A DNA stretch of 59,064 bases, taken from Bacteroidota bacterium (lineage in GTDB: Bacteria > Bacteroidota > Bacteroidia > Cytophagales > Cyclobacteriaceae). Of this stretch, positions 18,439-26,742 are shown piece after piece (position 1 is the first letter of the stretch; every line of letters begins with the position of its first letter). The notes beneath the pieces are model-generated. The model worked only from the letters and a program-made list of their open reading frames with translations, did no database searches and was not told where the DNA came from. The stretch is from contig JAEZBX010000133.1 in assembly GCA_023412765.1 (NCBI GenBank), positions 1-59,064 of the forward strand, read 5' to 3'. The position numbers and the translations under genes were made by a program.

Positions 18439-18456
18439 TACGCGACTCACACAGTT

Positions 18457-20850
18457 ATGAAAAAAAATATAAGCATAAATATTAGCGGCATCATATTTCA
18501 TATCGAAGAGGATGGATATGAAAACCTGAGGAAGTATCTCGATTCCATTAATAAATACTTCGCCACATTTGAAGACAGCAGCGAAATTCTTGCAGACATT
18601 GAAAGTCGTGTTGCAGAAATTTTCCTTTCAAAGCTGAACGAAGGTAAACAGGTGATTACCCTTGAAGATGTCAATTCATTGATTGCCACAATGGGTAGCG
18701 TCAGCGATTTCAAAGCTGCAGAGGAACAGGAGGTTTCTGACCAACAAACTCGGGGATCTGGAACCAACAGCGATTCTTATACCAACGATAGTTCTTCAGG
18801 CGAAGGACACAAAACTTTCACCGGCGCTAAACAATTGCTTCGCGACGAACGAAGGAAAATACTGGGTGGCGTTTGTTCGGGAATGGCAAATTATTTCAAC
18901 GTTGATCCTATATGGATAAGATTACTTTTCGCCCTGACGGCTTTTGCATATGGAATTACAATATTGGTTTACATCATCATGTGGATTATCGTACCCGGTT
19001 CAAGCGATCTCGATGAACCCGAGGTAGGCAAAAAAATGTTTCGTGACCCTGAGCACAAAGTGGTAGGTGGCGTATCGGGTGGAGTTGCTGCCTATTTCGG
19101 ACTTGACCTTGTTCTGGTTAGATTGCTGTTTATCATCTTTACAATATTTTTCGGCGTAGGCATTTTTATCTATATCGTGCTGTGGATCGCGTTGCCGGAA
19201 GCTAAAACACTTACCGACCGAATGGAAATGCAAGGGGAGCCGGTAACGCTTTCAAATATCGAATCCAACATAAAAAAAAACCTTAATGTAGACCCAAACA
19301 AGGAAGAAAGCACTGCGACGAAAATTTTGTTGCTCCCCTTCCGCGTCATTGGAATCTTGCTTTCCGTTCTTGGAAAAATATTGGTCCCTATGGTAGAAGT
19401 GCTGAGAGTCGCTATTGGCATCGCGGTCGTTCTGGTAGGCCTAACGTTGCTGTTTACTTCAGTAGTTACCGCCGGTGCAATTGTCGGTGTCTTTTCAACT
19501 TCAGCATTTTCATGGCCCTGGATCCATAGCGATGAAATAAGCATGCCCTTGCAGGTATTCACCAACAGTGTTTCAGGGTGGCTTGTGTTCGCTGCTTTTA
19601 TTGCAACGTTAATTCCTTCTGTTTTCGTTGTTATTCTGGGTGCGTCGGTAATCGCTCGCAAACTTATCATTGGAGCAACAGCCGGATGGACAATGTTCGT
19701 CCTGTTCTTTGTAAGCCTTGCAATTCTCAGTGTCGGAATTCCGAAAATCATTTACTCCTTCAAAGAGGATGGCGAATTTAAGATTGAGACAACCTATCCG
19801 GTAAGAGGAAAAACCTTAGTCTTTCAAATTAATGAGGTCGGCATGGATGATTACGATGCTGCTTCGCTTACGCTTAGGGGATACAATGGTACCAATCTCA
19901 AACTAGTGCAGACTTTTGAAGCGAAGGGACCAACGCGTCAACAAGCGATTGAGAACGCTAAAATGGTGGATTATAACGTCACTGCTCAAGACACTATAAT
20001 TACATTTGACTCGAACGTCAGATTCAAGGACGATGCCGTATTCCGCGAACAGCGACTGAAGATGACGCTATATATCCCGTACAATTTTCCGTTCATTCTT
20101 GATGAGGCAACAAGCCGATTCATAACCCACTATATTGATTACGACCATTTGGATGGCAACACATGGATAATGACTGAAGACGGAATTCAATGCCAAACCT
20201 GTCCCCCCTCAGAATCACATTCCGATGACACCGACGATGTTACGGATGATTTTGGTCTACGCGATTTTGATGAACTTGATCTGCGCGGCCTCTTTGACGT
20301 TCACATCATGCGCGGAGAGGACTATGCAGTAGAATTGATTGGCGACAGCGACGAAAAGGACAAATACGACATTTACAAACGTGGTAAATCACTCGTAATT
20401 GAGTATGAAGGGAGGTCCCGCGATTTCGACTGGGACAAAATGCGACCCGACATGAGGGAATTACGATTGAATGTAACCATGCCAAACCTGGACAGGATCG
20501 AAGCTGAAGGTCTTGGTACAATCAGATTTGATGAATTCATCGCCGACAATGTTGCCATCGACCTGAGGGGTCCTGTGAAACTGCGAGGCCACCTCAATGC
20601 TCATAACCTTGCTGTGAATCTTACCGGAAAGGCCGAAGCCGAGTTATCGGGCCAGGTAAACAATCTGAATGCCGACCTGGAATTTGCATCGTCACTCAAA
20701 GCCTACAACCTGGAAGCGAGCGACGCCATTGTAGAAGCCAGGGGTGCATCATCCGCCAAAGTAAATGTGAAGAATTCTTTAAAGATGACCGAAAAGTTGG
20801 CAGGAGATATTGATTATCGGGGTGACCCGCATGTGACAAGGGGGGAGTAG
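18457..20850 (+). CDS. PspC-domain membrane protein with C-terminal GIN/DUF2807-like domain
   Basis: A 797-residue envelope protein. The N-terminal about 100 residues match the region found in such proteins (INISGIIFHIEEDGYENLRKYL). Two PspC modules follow in tandem: RKILGGVCSGMANYF with two membrane segments near 127-186, then HKVVGGVSGGVAAYF near 200-255. Further hydrophobic segments span about 300-440. The soluble C-terminal part contains a beta-helical adhesin-like domain (DELDLRGLFDVHIMRGEDYAVEL onward, in short repeats). PspC proteins sense or stabilise the inner membrane under stress. Cotranscribed with padR. Confidence 0.88.
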   Translation: MKKNISINISGIIFHIEEDGYENLRKYLDSINKYFATFEDSSEILADIESRVAEIFLSKLNEGKQVITLEDVNSLIATMGSVSDFKAAEEQEVSDQQTRGSGTNSDSYTNDSSSGEGHKTFTGAKQLLRDERRKILGGVCSGMANYFNVDPIWIRLLFALTAFAYGITILVYIIMWIIVPGSSDLDEPEVGKKMFRDPEHKVVGGVSGGVAAYFGLDLVLVRLLFIIFTIFFGVGIFIYIVLWIALPEAKTLTDRMEMQGEPVTLSNIESNIKKNLNVDPNKEESTATKILLLPFRVIGILLSVLGKILVPMVEVLRVAIGIAVVLVGLTLLFTSVVTAGAIVGVFSTSAFSWPWIHSDEISMPLQVFTNSVSGWLVFAAFIATLIPSVFVVILGASVIARKLIIGATAGWTMFVLFFVSLAILSVGIPKIIYSFKEDGEFKIETTYPVRGKTLVFQINEVGMDDYDAASLTLRGYNGTNLKLVQTFEAKGPTRQQAIENAKMVDYNVTAQDTIITFDSNVRFKDDAVFREQRLKMTLYIPYNFPFILDEATSRFITHYIDYDHLDGNTWIMTEDGIQCQTCPPSESHSDDTDDVTDDFGLRDFDELDLRGLFDVHIMRGEDYAVELIGDSDEKDKYDIYKRGKSLVIEYEGRSRDFDWDKMRPDMRELRLNVTMPNLDRIEAEGLGTIRFDEFIADNVAIDLRGPVKLRGHLNAHNLAVNLTGKAEAELSGQVNNLNADLEFASSLKAYNLEASDAIVEARGASSAKVNVKNSLKMTEKLAGDIDYRGDPHVTRGE

Positions 20851-20877
20851 AGCCGTGCCTTCCTGGTGTATTGTTAG

Positions 20878-20954
20878 AGGTATAGGGTATAGGGTATAGG
20901 GCCTTCCACTCTATACCTTATACCTTATACCTCTATACCTTATACCTCTATACC
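20878..20954. repeat. Inverted cluster of GGTATAGGG / CCTTATACC units
   Basis: Three GGTATAGGG units (20879-20901) face several CTATACCTTATACC units (20911-20954), so transcripts could form a long hairpin after the PspC gene. The same words occur at 741-770. There is no U tract, so terminator activity is uncertain. Confidence 0.6.
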
Positions 20955-21050
20955 AAGTCGCATCCCTCCCCAGCCGCCTCCAATAAACATTTCCCACCCA
21001 CCACGCAACCCCAAGCGTTATATTAGCATCTTCAGATCGAAAGGGTCTAA

Positions 21051-21644
21051 ATGCAATTCAAAATTTACCGGGCTAAAGAAGACGAATTGATCACAGGGTG
21101 TCGAAAGCGCGACAGAAACGCGCAAAAGGCACTTTTTGACACTTATTCTTCTAAGATGTACGGTTTGTGCTACCGGTACCTTAAAGATCCTATGGAGTCG
21201 GAGGATGTGTTGGTCATTGCCTTTACAAGAATTTTCGAAAGGATAGACCAGTACAAAGGGGAGGGCAGTTTTGAAGGCTGGATCCGGAGAATTGTCGTGA
21301 ATGAAGCCCTTACATGTCTTAGGAAACGTCGGAACATGCACCTGGAAGCACAGCTTGAAGAAGCTGACTATCAGTTGGACTATCGCAAACTGGAAGACCA
21401 CCTTCAGGAGGAGGATCTGATTCAATTGATCAACGCTTTGCCTACTGGGTACAGGATAGTATTCAACATGTATGCGATCGATGGATATTCTCATAAAGAA
21501 ATCGCAGACACCCTGGGGATAAGCGAAAATACTTCAAAGTCTCAACTGAGCCGTGCAAGAACATATCTTCAGAAAGCATTGAAGGAGCAGGAATGGATGG
21601 CAGATAAAAAACTTAGCAATGATGAATCAACAACAGCCGGATAA
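21051..21644 (+). CDS. ECF-type RNA polymerase sigma factor
   Basis: A 197-residue sigma-70 family protein of the extracytoplasmic function type. Region 2 is at about 20-90 (AQKALFDTYSSKMYGLCYRYL, then DVLVIAFTRIFERIDQYKG and GWIRRIVVNEALTCLRKRR). Region 4 is at about 130-185 (LINALPTGYRIVFNMYAIDGYSHKEIADTLG, then SKSQLSRARTYLQKAL). The downstream membrane protein overlaps its 3' end by 26 nt and is likely its partner or anti-sigma. ATG at 21051. Confidence 0.93.
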   Translation: MQFKIYRAKEDELITGCRKRDRNAQKALFDTYSSKMYGLCYRYLKDPMESEDVLVIAFTRIFERIDQYKGEGSFEGWIRRIVVNEALTCLRKRRNMHLEAQLEEADYQLDYRKLEDHLQEEDLIQLINALPTGYRIVFNMYAIDGYSHKEIADTLGISENTSKSQLSRARTYLQKALKEQEWMADKKLSNDESTTAG

Positions 21645-22380
21645 TTTTTTCCGCGACAAACTGCATAACTATCAAAGGCCGGTACCACAAGGTGCGTGGC
21701 ACAAGATTGAATCAGCTTTAGAAAAAAAAACAGAACGTAAATTCGTTTGGTGGAAAGTTGCCGCCGTCTTTTTTCTAGTCGCCGGCGCAGCCTATCTATT
21801 ATGGTTCAATAAGACAACATCCAACGAGCAGCATCTGGCTATTAAAGAAACTCAGTCTGTCAAGCCTCAAGAAAAGGTTGAAAGTCCGAAGAGTCCAGAT
21901 ATTATCAAGCAAAAGCCAGAGATATCAAGCGAAACTCCAGTGAGCGCTAAAGTGGAAACTGACAAACCAAAAACCATACGGCCCACGGAAACTAAAATGG
22001 TAACGCCTGTACAAGTAAAGAAAGAAAGCCAGGAAAGCAGTATTGAAATTGAAAACGCAACTAAGGTTACAGCAGAGAATCCTGTTGCGCACGAATCGGA
22101 TGCAGCCACTGTTAGCCCTACCGTTGAACCATCGAAGGCTGTCGGCGAGGATTCAAACCTTACGCTTACATTTTCCTCGGAGGAGACAAACCGTTACTTA
22201 AATAAAAATACATTGGCCGAAGCAACGTCGGCAGAAAAGAAACCATCTAGTCTAAAAAAGTTCTTGCAGAAAGCAAATGATCTGAAAAGCAATCAGGATC
22301 CTTTCGGCGATCTGAGGGAACGAAAAAATGAAATTCTCGCGCTGAATTTTAAGAATGACAAACGTGGACAAAACAAGTAG
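21619..22380 (+). CDS. Single-pass membrane protein, probable anti-sigma partner
   Basis: 253 residues. A short cytoplasmic N terminus (about 47 aa, with NFFRDKLHNYQRPVPQGAWHKIE) is followed by a membrane helix (FVWWKVAAVFFLVAGAAYLLWF, given here as about 47-67) and a long, lysine/serine/threonine-rich, low-complexity outer part. Its position directly after, and overlapping, the ECF sigma gene and this topology suggest an anti-sigma-like role, although no zinc-binding anti-sigma motif is present. The start could be ATG 21619 or 21622. It abuts the following gene with no gap. Confidence 0.75.
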   Translation: MMNQQQPDNFFRDKLHNYQRPVPQGAWHKIESALEKKTERKFVWWKVAAVFFLVAGAAYLLWFNKTTSNEQHLAIKETQSVKPQEKVESPKSPDIIKQKPEISSETPVSAKVETDKPKTIRPTETKMVTPVQVKKESQESSIEIENATKVTAENPVAHESDAATVSPTVEPSKAVGEDSNLTLTFSSEETNRYLNKNTLAEATSAEKKPSSLKKFLQKANDLKSNQDPFGDLRERKNEILALNFKNDKRGQNK

Positions 22381-23391
22381 ATGGTTATGAAGAAGCTCTT
22401 ATTTATTGTAATAATTTTTACTACAATCACTGCGAAAGCCCAGGAGCCTGGCGATACCGTGATTGTTGAACTAGCGAAAACCAGTCGCGTAATCTTTACC
22501 ATAAAAGACCGCAGTGATCTTGAGATCCTTAAGCATTATGATTTCCAACAGCTGTTTGAGGATGTGATACAAAAACTGGAAGACAGGGATACAACTGGCT
22601 TAGCCGGCGGCGATTCGACTCAAACAGAAATTGCAACTACAAAGGACAGCGATACTGACGACTGGTGGGAAACTGGTGACACCAGCAGCGATGATGACGA
22701 CGATTGGGATGACGACCGGGATTGGAGAGATCATTTTCATGGCAACCGTTGGGGCCGGACCTGGCAATCTTTCAACTTCGACCTGGGCACAAATAATTAC
22801 CTGGCTGATGGAAAGTTCCCTAATAGCGACAATGCGCTTTATTCAGTTCGTCCGTGGGGCTCATGGTATCTTGCTGCCTCATCCATCCAGCGTACTCGGT
22901 TGGGATCGAAGTTATTCATTGAATGGGGAGTTGGTTTAAGTTGGTACACATTCAAGTTTGAAAAAGATAATGTCAGGATTGTTAAGGAAGATACTGGTAT
23001 CGAATTTGTCGAAGATACCCGCGATGTAAGTTTTAAGAAGAGCAAATTATCGGCATCCTATGTTCAAGCCTCATTGATACCAATCGTAGACTTCGGTGGA
23101 CATAGCCGGAAGAGTCGCTTCTGGGATGGATATAATAATTCATTTCGAGTTGGACTTGGTCCGTATATAGGTTACAGAATTTCCAGCCACTCAAAACTTG
23201 TTTACAAGGGTGATGATCGCGAGAAGGAAAAAGACAACGATAGCTTTTACCTCAACAATTTCAAATATGGTTTGCGCTTGCAATTAGGCTATCGATCAAC
23301 TGATCTGTTTTTCAATTATGATCTCAATGAATTGTTCAGCGAAGGAAAAGGCCCAAAACTAAATGCCTTCAGTTTTGGTGTAGTCTTCTAG
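22381..23391 (+). CDS. Predicted exported outer-membrane beta-barrel protein
   Basis: 336 residues. A signal peptide (MKKLLFIVIIFTTITAKAQ) is followed by an acidic, Asp/Trp-rich linker near 80-115 (DSDTDDWW, then DDDDDWDDDRDW). The rest is dominated by alternating strands ending in aromatic residues (NAFSFGVVF at the C terminus), typical of an outer-membrane beta-barrel of the PorT/OMP_b-brl type. Third gene of the sigma operon. It may be the target or sensor of the sigma system; this is inference. ATG 22381 and 22387 are both possible; the second gives the neater signal peptide. Confidence 0.75.
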   Translation: MVMKKLLFIVIIFTTITAKAQEPGDTVIVELAKTSRVIFTIKDRSDLEILKHYDFQQLFEDVIQKLEDRDTTGLAGGDSTQTEIATTKDSDTDDWWETGDTSSDDDDDWDDDRDWRDHFHGNRWGRTWQSFNFDLGTNNYLADGKFPNSDNALYSVRPWGSWYLAASSIQRTRLGSKLFIEWGVGLSWYTFKFEKDNVRIVKEDTGIEFVEDTRDVSFKKSKLSASYVQASLIPIVDFGGHSRKSRFWDGYNNSFRVGLGPYIGYRISSHSKLVYKGDDREKEKDNDSFYLNNFKYGLRLQLGYRSTDLFFNYDLNELFSEGKGPKLNAFSFGVVF

Positions 23392-23419
23392 AAAACGAGG
23401 TGCTGATAAGAATATTTCG

Positions 23420-23447
23420 ACAGCGCTCCCCGAGCGCTGTTTTTTTT
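23420..23447 (+). terminator. Rho-independent terminator after the sigma operon
   Basis: Stem ACAGCGCT / AGCGCTGT with a CCCCG loop, followed by a run of T residues. It lies 29 nt after the stop of the beta-barrel gene. Confidence 0.9.
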
Positions 23448-23651
23448 CACACAGTTGGACGTCACAATTTTAATCTGGTTTCTGACACTACCGCTAACCG
23501 GAACGTTGCATCCATCGCCTAACGGTTGTTTGCAACCCTCAGTATTTCAACAAAAAATTTTGTGACCTACTTTCTTTTGGTTTGAAGAAAGGCCTCGATG
23601 TTTTTATTTTCGCTCTGCTTTGATTATTTTTTTAACTTTAAGACTAAAACC

Positions 23652-24245
23652 ATGTCGGAAGCGCTAGGAAATTTATCCCGTAAAGAACAAGTCATTCGCA
23701 AAGCTGCGGAGCTTTTCAAGGAGAAGGGGTATGCCGCCGCGTCCATGCGCGACCTTGCGCAGTTGTTGGGTATCGAAGCGGCCAGTTTGTACTCCCACAT
23801 TAAATCAAAAGAAGAAATTTTGCGAAGCCTCTGTTTTGATATGGCCGCAGAATTCAGAAAATCATTGAACGAGGTTGAAAAACAAAATGTGCCCGCCAGC
23901 GAAAAACTTCGCATGGGAATAATAGGTCACATTCAAGTGATGGCGAAAGACCTGACTGCATCGGCCGTCTTTATGAATGAACACCGTCACCTCAGTGAGC
24001 CTTATCTGCGCGACTTCCTTCTGTTGCGCATAAATTACATCAACAGATTCAAGACGATTTTGGAAGAAGGAGTTCGCACGGGAGAATTTAAAAGCACCAT
24101 TGACAAAAAGTTGGCTGTGATGACGCTATTCTCATCCTTAAACTGGATGCCAATGTGGTATGATCCCGATTCTGCAATCGACCCTTCAGCCTTGGGATTT
24201 CAGCTTGCTGATATGTTAGTGAATGGATTGAAGAAGAACCCGTAA
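23652..24245 (+). CDS. TetR/AcrR family transcriptional regulator
   Basis: 197 residues. The N-terminal helix-turn-helix is typical: KEQVIRKAAELFKEKGYAAASMRDLAQLLGIEAASLYSHIKSKEEIL. The ligand domain is similar to regulators of fatty-acid or acyl-CoA genes (HIQVMAKDLTASAVFMNEHRHL, with LNWMPMWYDP near the end), but the ligand is unknown. An upstream in-frame ATG at 23598 would add 18 hydrophobic residues; ATG 23652 gives the usual start and is preferred. It stands alone, so its target cannot be seen from context. Confidence 0.9.
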   Translation: MSEALGNLSRKEQVIRKAAELFKEKGYAAASMRDLAQLLGIEAASLYSHIKSKEEILRSLCFDMAAEFRKSLNEVEKQNVPASEKLRMGIIGHIQVMAKDLTASAVFMNEHRHLSEPYLRDFLLLRINYINRFKTILEEGVRTGEFKSTIDKKLAVMTLFSSLNWMPMWYDPDSAIDPSALGFQLADMLVNGLKKNP

Positions 24246-24260
24246 GTCTACTCCCATTTT

Positions 24261-24566
24261 TCAATTTTGCCTTATAAAAGGCCCCGCTAAAAGGACAATT
24301 TCTTTCCAAACGGCGTTTGCCGCTTCATAGGGAGAGCTAAAGCAGCTTTTTAAATAGATTATTGAACTACTATCTTCCGGCAACTCGTGATTAATCCATT
24401 TGAGAATGTCATCCGCGAGCAGAATTATTTCGTTAGAATGACACCGGGGGTGATATCGGTAAAGAAAATCCAGTGCCCACAAAAAGTCCAGGTACTTCAA
24501 TCCCATAACCAAAGAAACGAATTTCACGCATTCATAGTTTTTCCACTCATTTGAAGAAGGAACCAT
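24261..24566 (-). CDS. Small hypothetical protein (uncertain)
   Basis: 101 residues in the only open space between the TetR and DinB genes, on the opposite strand. Its ATG shares bases with the DinB ATG, so the two would be transcribed divergently with no room for a promoter between them. The composition is protein-like (aromatic-rich, with PYEAANAVWKEIVLLAG near the end), but no family is recognised. It may not be expressed. Confidence 0.4.
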   Translation of the reverse strand: MVPSSNEWKNYECVKFVSLVMGLKYLDFLWALDFLYRYHPRCHSNEIILLADDILKWINHELPEDSSSIIYLKSCFSSPYEAANAVWKEIVLLAGPFIRQN

Positions 24567-25029
24567 GCAAATAATAATACACGAACTTTTGGGAGTTGTT
24601 CGCGAATACAGCGAAAAAATATCTACTATCCCGGATGATCAATTCTATGCTTCTCCCAATCCTAAAAAATGGAGTAAAATCGAAATTTTGGGCCACCTCA
24701 TTGACTCCGCACAAAATAATCTGCGCCGTTTTATTTGTGGCCAATATGAAACACCTCCTCGTTTGATATCATATGATCAGGATTTCTGGGTGTCGGCAAA
24801 TCAATATAGAAGCGCTAGTAAGAAAGAGTTGATTCTGTTGTGGACCTTGCTAAACGAGCGTATTGCGTCCGTGTTGCAGGGGATGCCGATAGATACGCAT
24901 CAAAAGTATTGTCCACTTGCGACAGGTGGGCAGCAAACGTTGAAATGGTTTGCGGCCGACTACGTTAAGCACCTTAAACACCATTTAAATCAACTTTTAC
25001 CTGAGTCATTCGATATCACTTACCCGTAA
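24565..25029 (+). CDS. DinB superfamily protein
   Basis: 154 residues, a four-helix metal-binding fold. Candidate metal ligands are the His of EILGHLIDSAQNN (helix 2) and those of DYVKHLKHHLNQLL (last helix). Members include thiol-dependent transferases (bacillithiol and mycothiol enzymes) and proteins of unknown role. The substrate is not evident here. ATG at 24565 follows an A/G-rich stretch (GAAGAAGGAACC), one of the few good ribosome binding sites in this window. Confidence 0.85.
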   Translation: MQIIIHELLGVVREYSEKISTIPDDQFYASPNPKKWSKIEILGHLIDSAQNNLRRFICGQYETPPRLISYDQDFWVSANQYRSASKKELILLWTLLNERIASVLQGMPIDTHQKYCPLATGGQQTLKWFAADYVKHLKHHLNQLLPESFDITYP

Positions 25030-25190
25030 GTTTGAGGTTTGAGGTTTCTGTCGCTTGGTGAGTAAGTCGCTATTAATCAAATCGGTCGTAATTGGTGTTT
25101 TCACAGAAATCCATGATCAACACTAATTTTAATTTTATACCTGGAACATTTTGCGGGAAGTGCCGTATTCATGAGGACGAAAATAAAGCA

Positions 25191-25790
25191 ATGGTTAAAC
25201 GTCTTCCAGCATTCCTTGTATCCCTGACCTTCCTGGGCGGAATGTTGTGCTGTGCGAAAAAAGTTGATATACATCATACAACCTTCACCAAAGCCGACTC
25301 TGTCACAGATATCTATTTATCCCTGCATGATAGTGTGCTGCGCTCATGGAATATGATGATCCATGATGACAACCAAAAACTCAAGGCAATGCGCAATCTT
25401 CTTCATGAATTGCAGGTAACGTCATCATCGGATAGTCTCGGAGTCTATGACGAAAAACTTGATCATTTGAAAGAATCGCGTTACGATGTACAATCTATGT
25501 CCGATAGAAATGTGATTCAACAATATGACCAACTCTCGCGGCAACTCACATCCGACATAATCAGTATTGCTGAAGAACGATCAGAATTTGAGTATAATAC
25601 AACGCTGCAAAAGCTTGTCCAGGAGATCCGTATTGCTGATCAAAGAATCGATCTTTTTAAGTCCGAGTATGATGCAATAACAAAAAAGTTTAATACTTTT
25701 CTTCAGGCAAACAAAAATTACCTCAGTGAAGTTGGCCAAAAAGATTCGCTTGGAGTTCGGCCGTTGTTTCATTCATCGGCAAGCGATTGA
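25191..25790 (+). CDS. Exported helical hypothetical protein, possible lipoprotein
   Basis: About 199 residues starting at ATG 25191; an upstream in-frame ATG at 25092 would add 33 residues with no signal character, so it is less likely. The N terminus (MVKRLPAFLVSLTFLGGMLCC) is a signal peptide with cysteines at 20-21, but the residues before them do not match the standard lipobox. The rest is strongly helical and charged, probably coiled coil. No family recognised. Confidence 0.7.
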   Translation: MVKRLPAFLVSLTFLGGMLCCAKKVDIHHTTFTKADSVTDIYLSLHDSVLRSWNMMIHDDNQKLKAMRNLLHELQVTSSSDSLGVYDEKLDHLKESRYDVQSMSDRNVIQQYDQLSRQLTSDIISIAEERSEFEYNTTLQKLVQEIRIADQRIDLFKSEYDAITKKFNTFLQANKNYLSEVGQKDSLGVRPLFHSSASD

Positions 25791-25919
25791 GAACTCAATC
25801 GAAATGTCTTCAATTCTTTTCCTTAATGCGTGTCACGGAAACGTTTTGAACATCTCCCTGTCCCATGCTGTTAGTAGCCAACAATCAGTCTCATGTGATA
25901 TTAAAAATCATCCTAATCG

Positions 25920-26741
25920 ATGGCGCCGGTGATTAAAACGAGAGTCGCCTCTGACAACACCTCGGATATCGAGGTGACTAAAGATCTTCGTCTGGCAGTG
26001 TTGATCGATGCAGACAACGTTCCTTATTCCAACATCAAAGGAATGTTAGAAGAGATCGCAAAATACGGAAACCCCACTTTCAAACGGATTTACGCTGACT
26101 GGACTAAGCCCACTGTCTCGGGGTGGAAATCTGTTTTGCTCGAGTACGCCATCACACCGATTCATCAATACAGCTATACCACTGGAAAGAATGCAACAGA
26201 CTCTGCGATGATTATCGACGCAATGGACATTTTATATTCCGGACGCGTTGACGGCTTTTGCATCATTTCAAGCGACAGTGATTTTACCCGACTGGCTACA
26301 CGTCTTCGCGAAGCTGGCATGAAAGTATTTGGATTTGGAGAAAAGAAAACACCCACTGCTTTTATTTCTGCGTGTGATAAATTTATCTACCTGGAAATAC
26401 TCGACAAGTACAAATCTTTTGAAGAAGAACTAACATCTCCGAAGGAAAAACAAAAAAGTACGCGGACTACTGCTGAAAATGGTAAACAACCTATCAGTCC
26501 GGTTACTCCGAAACTTGTTAAACTGATAGCGGATAGCATTAACGATCTCGCTGATGAAAGTGGATGGACTTTTCTCGGCGACCTTGGAAACTTATTATTG
26601 AAAAAGCAACCCAACTTCGACCCCAGAAACTACGGTTTCAACAAACTTGTGCTGCTTTTAAAAAGCATGAAACAATTTGATGTAGAGCGGCGCGACACCG
26701 GGAAAGGTCATGTAAAGAATTTTTACGTACGAACGCGATAG
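25920..26741 (+). CDS. NYN-domain (LabA/DUF88) protein with C-terminal OST-HTH/LOTUS domain
   Basis: 273 residues. The N-terminal NYN ribonuclease-like domain shows the conserved acidic residues: LAVLIDADNVP near 30, TDSAMIIDAMD near 93, and ISSDSDFTRLATRLREAG near 116. The C-terminal about 75 residues (LVKLIADSINDLADESGWTFLG, ending RDTGKGHVKNFYVRT) match the OST-HTH/LOTUS fold, which binds RNA. Together they suggest an RNA-cleaving or RNA-surveillance protein in the cytosol. It converges on the LysM gene with a 1-nt gap. Confidence 0.9.
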   Translation: MAPVIKTRVASDNTSDIEVTKDLRLAVLIDADNVPYSNIKGMLEEIAKYGNPTFKRIYADWTKPTVSGWKSVLLEYAITPIHQYSYTTGKNATDSAMIIDAMDILYSGRVDGFCIISSDSDFTRLATRLREAGMKVFGFGEKKTPTAFISACDKFIYLEILDKYKSFEEELTSPKEKQKSTRTTAENGKQPISPVTPKLVKLIADSINDLADESGWTFLGDLGNLLLKKQPNFDPRNYGFNKLVLLLKSMKQFDVERRDTGKGHVKNFYVRTR

Positions 26742-26742
26742 T

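Noticed and set aside
23598..23651. Upstream start of the TetR gene
   Set aside because: It adds 18 hydrophobic residues not seen in the family; ATG 23652 begins the usual helix-turn-helix region.
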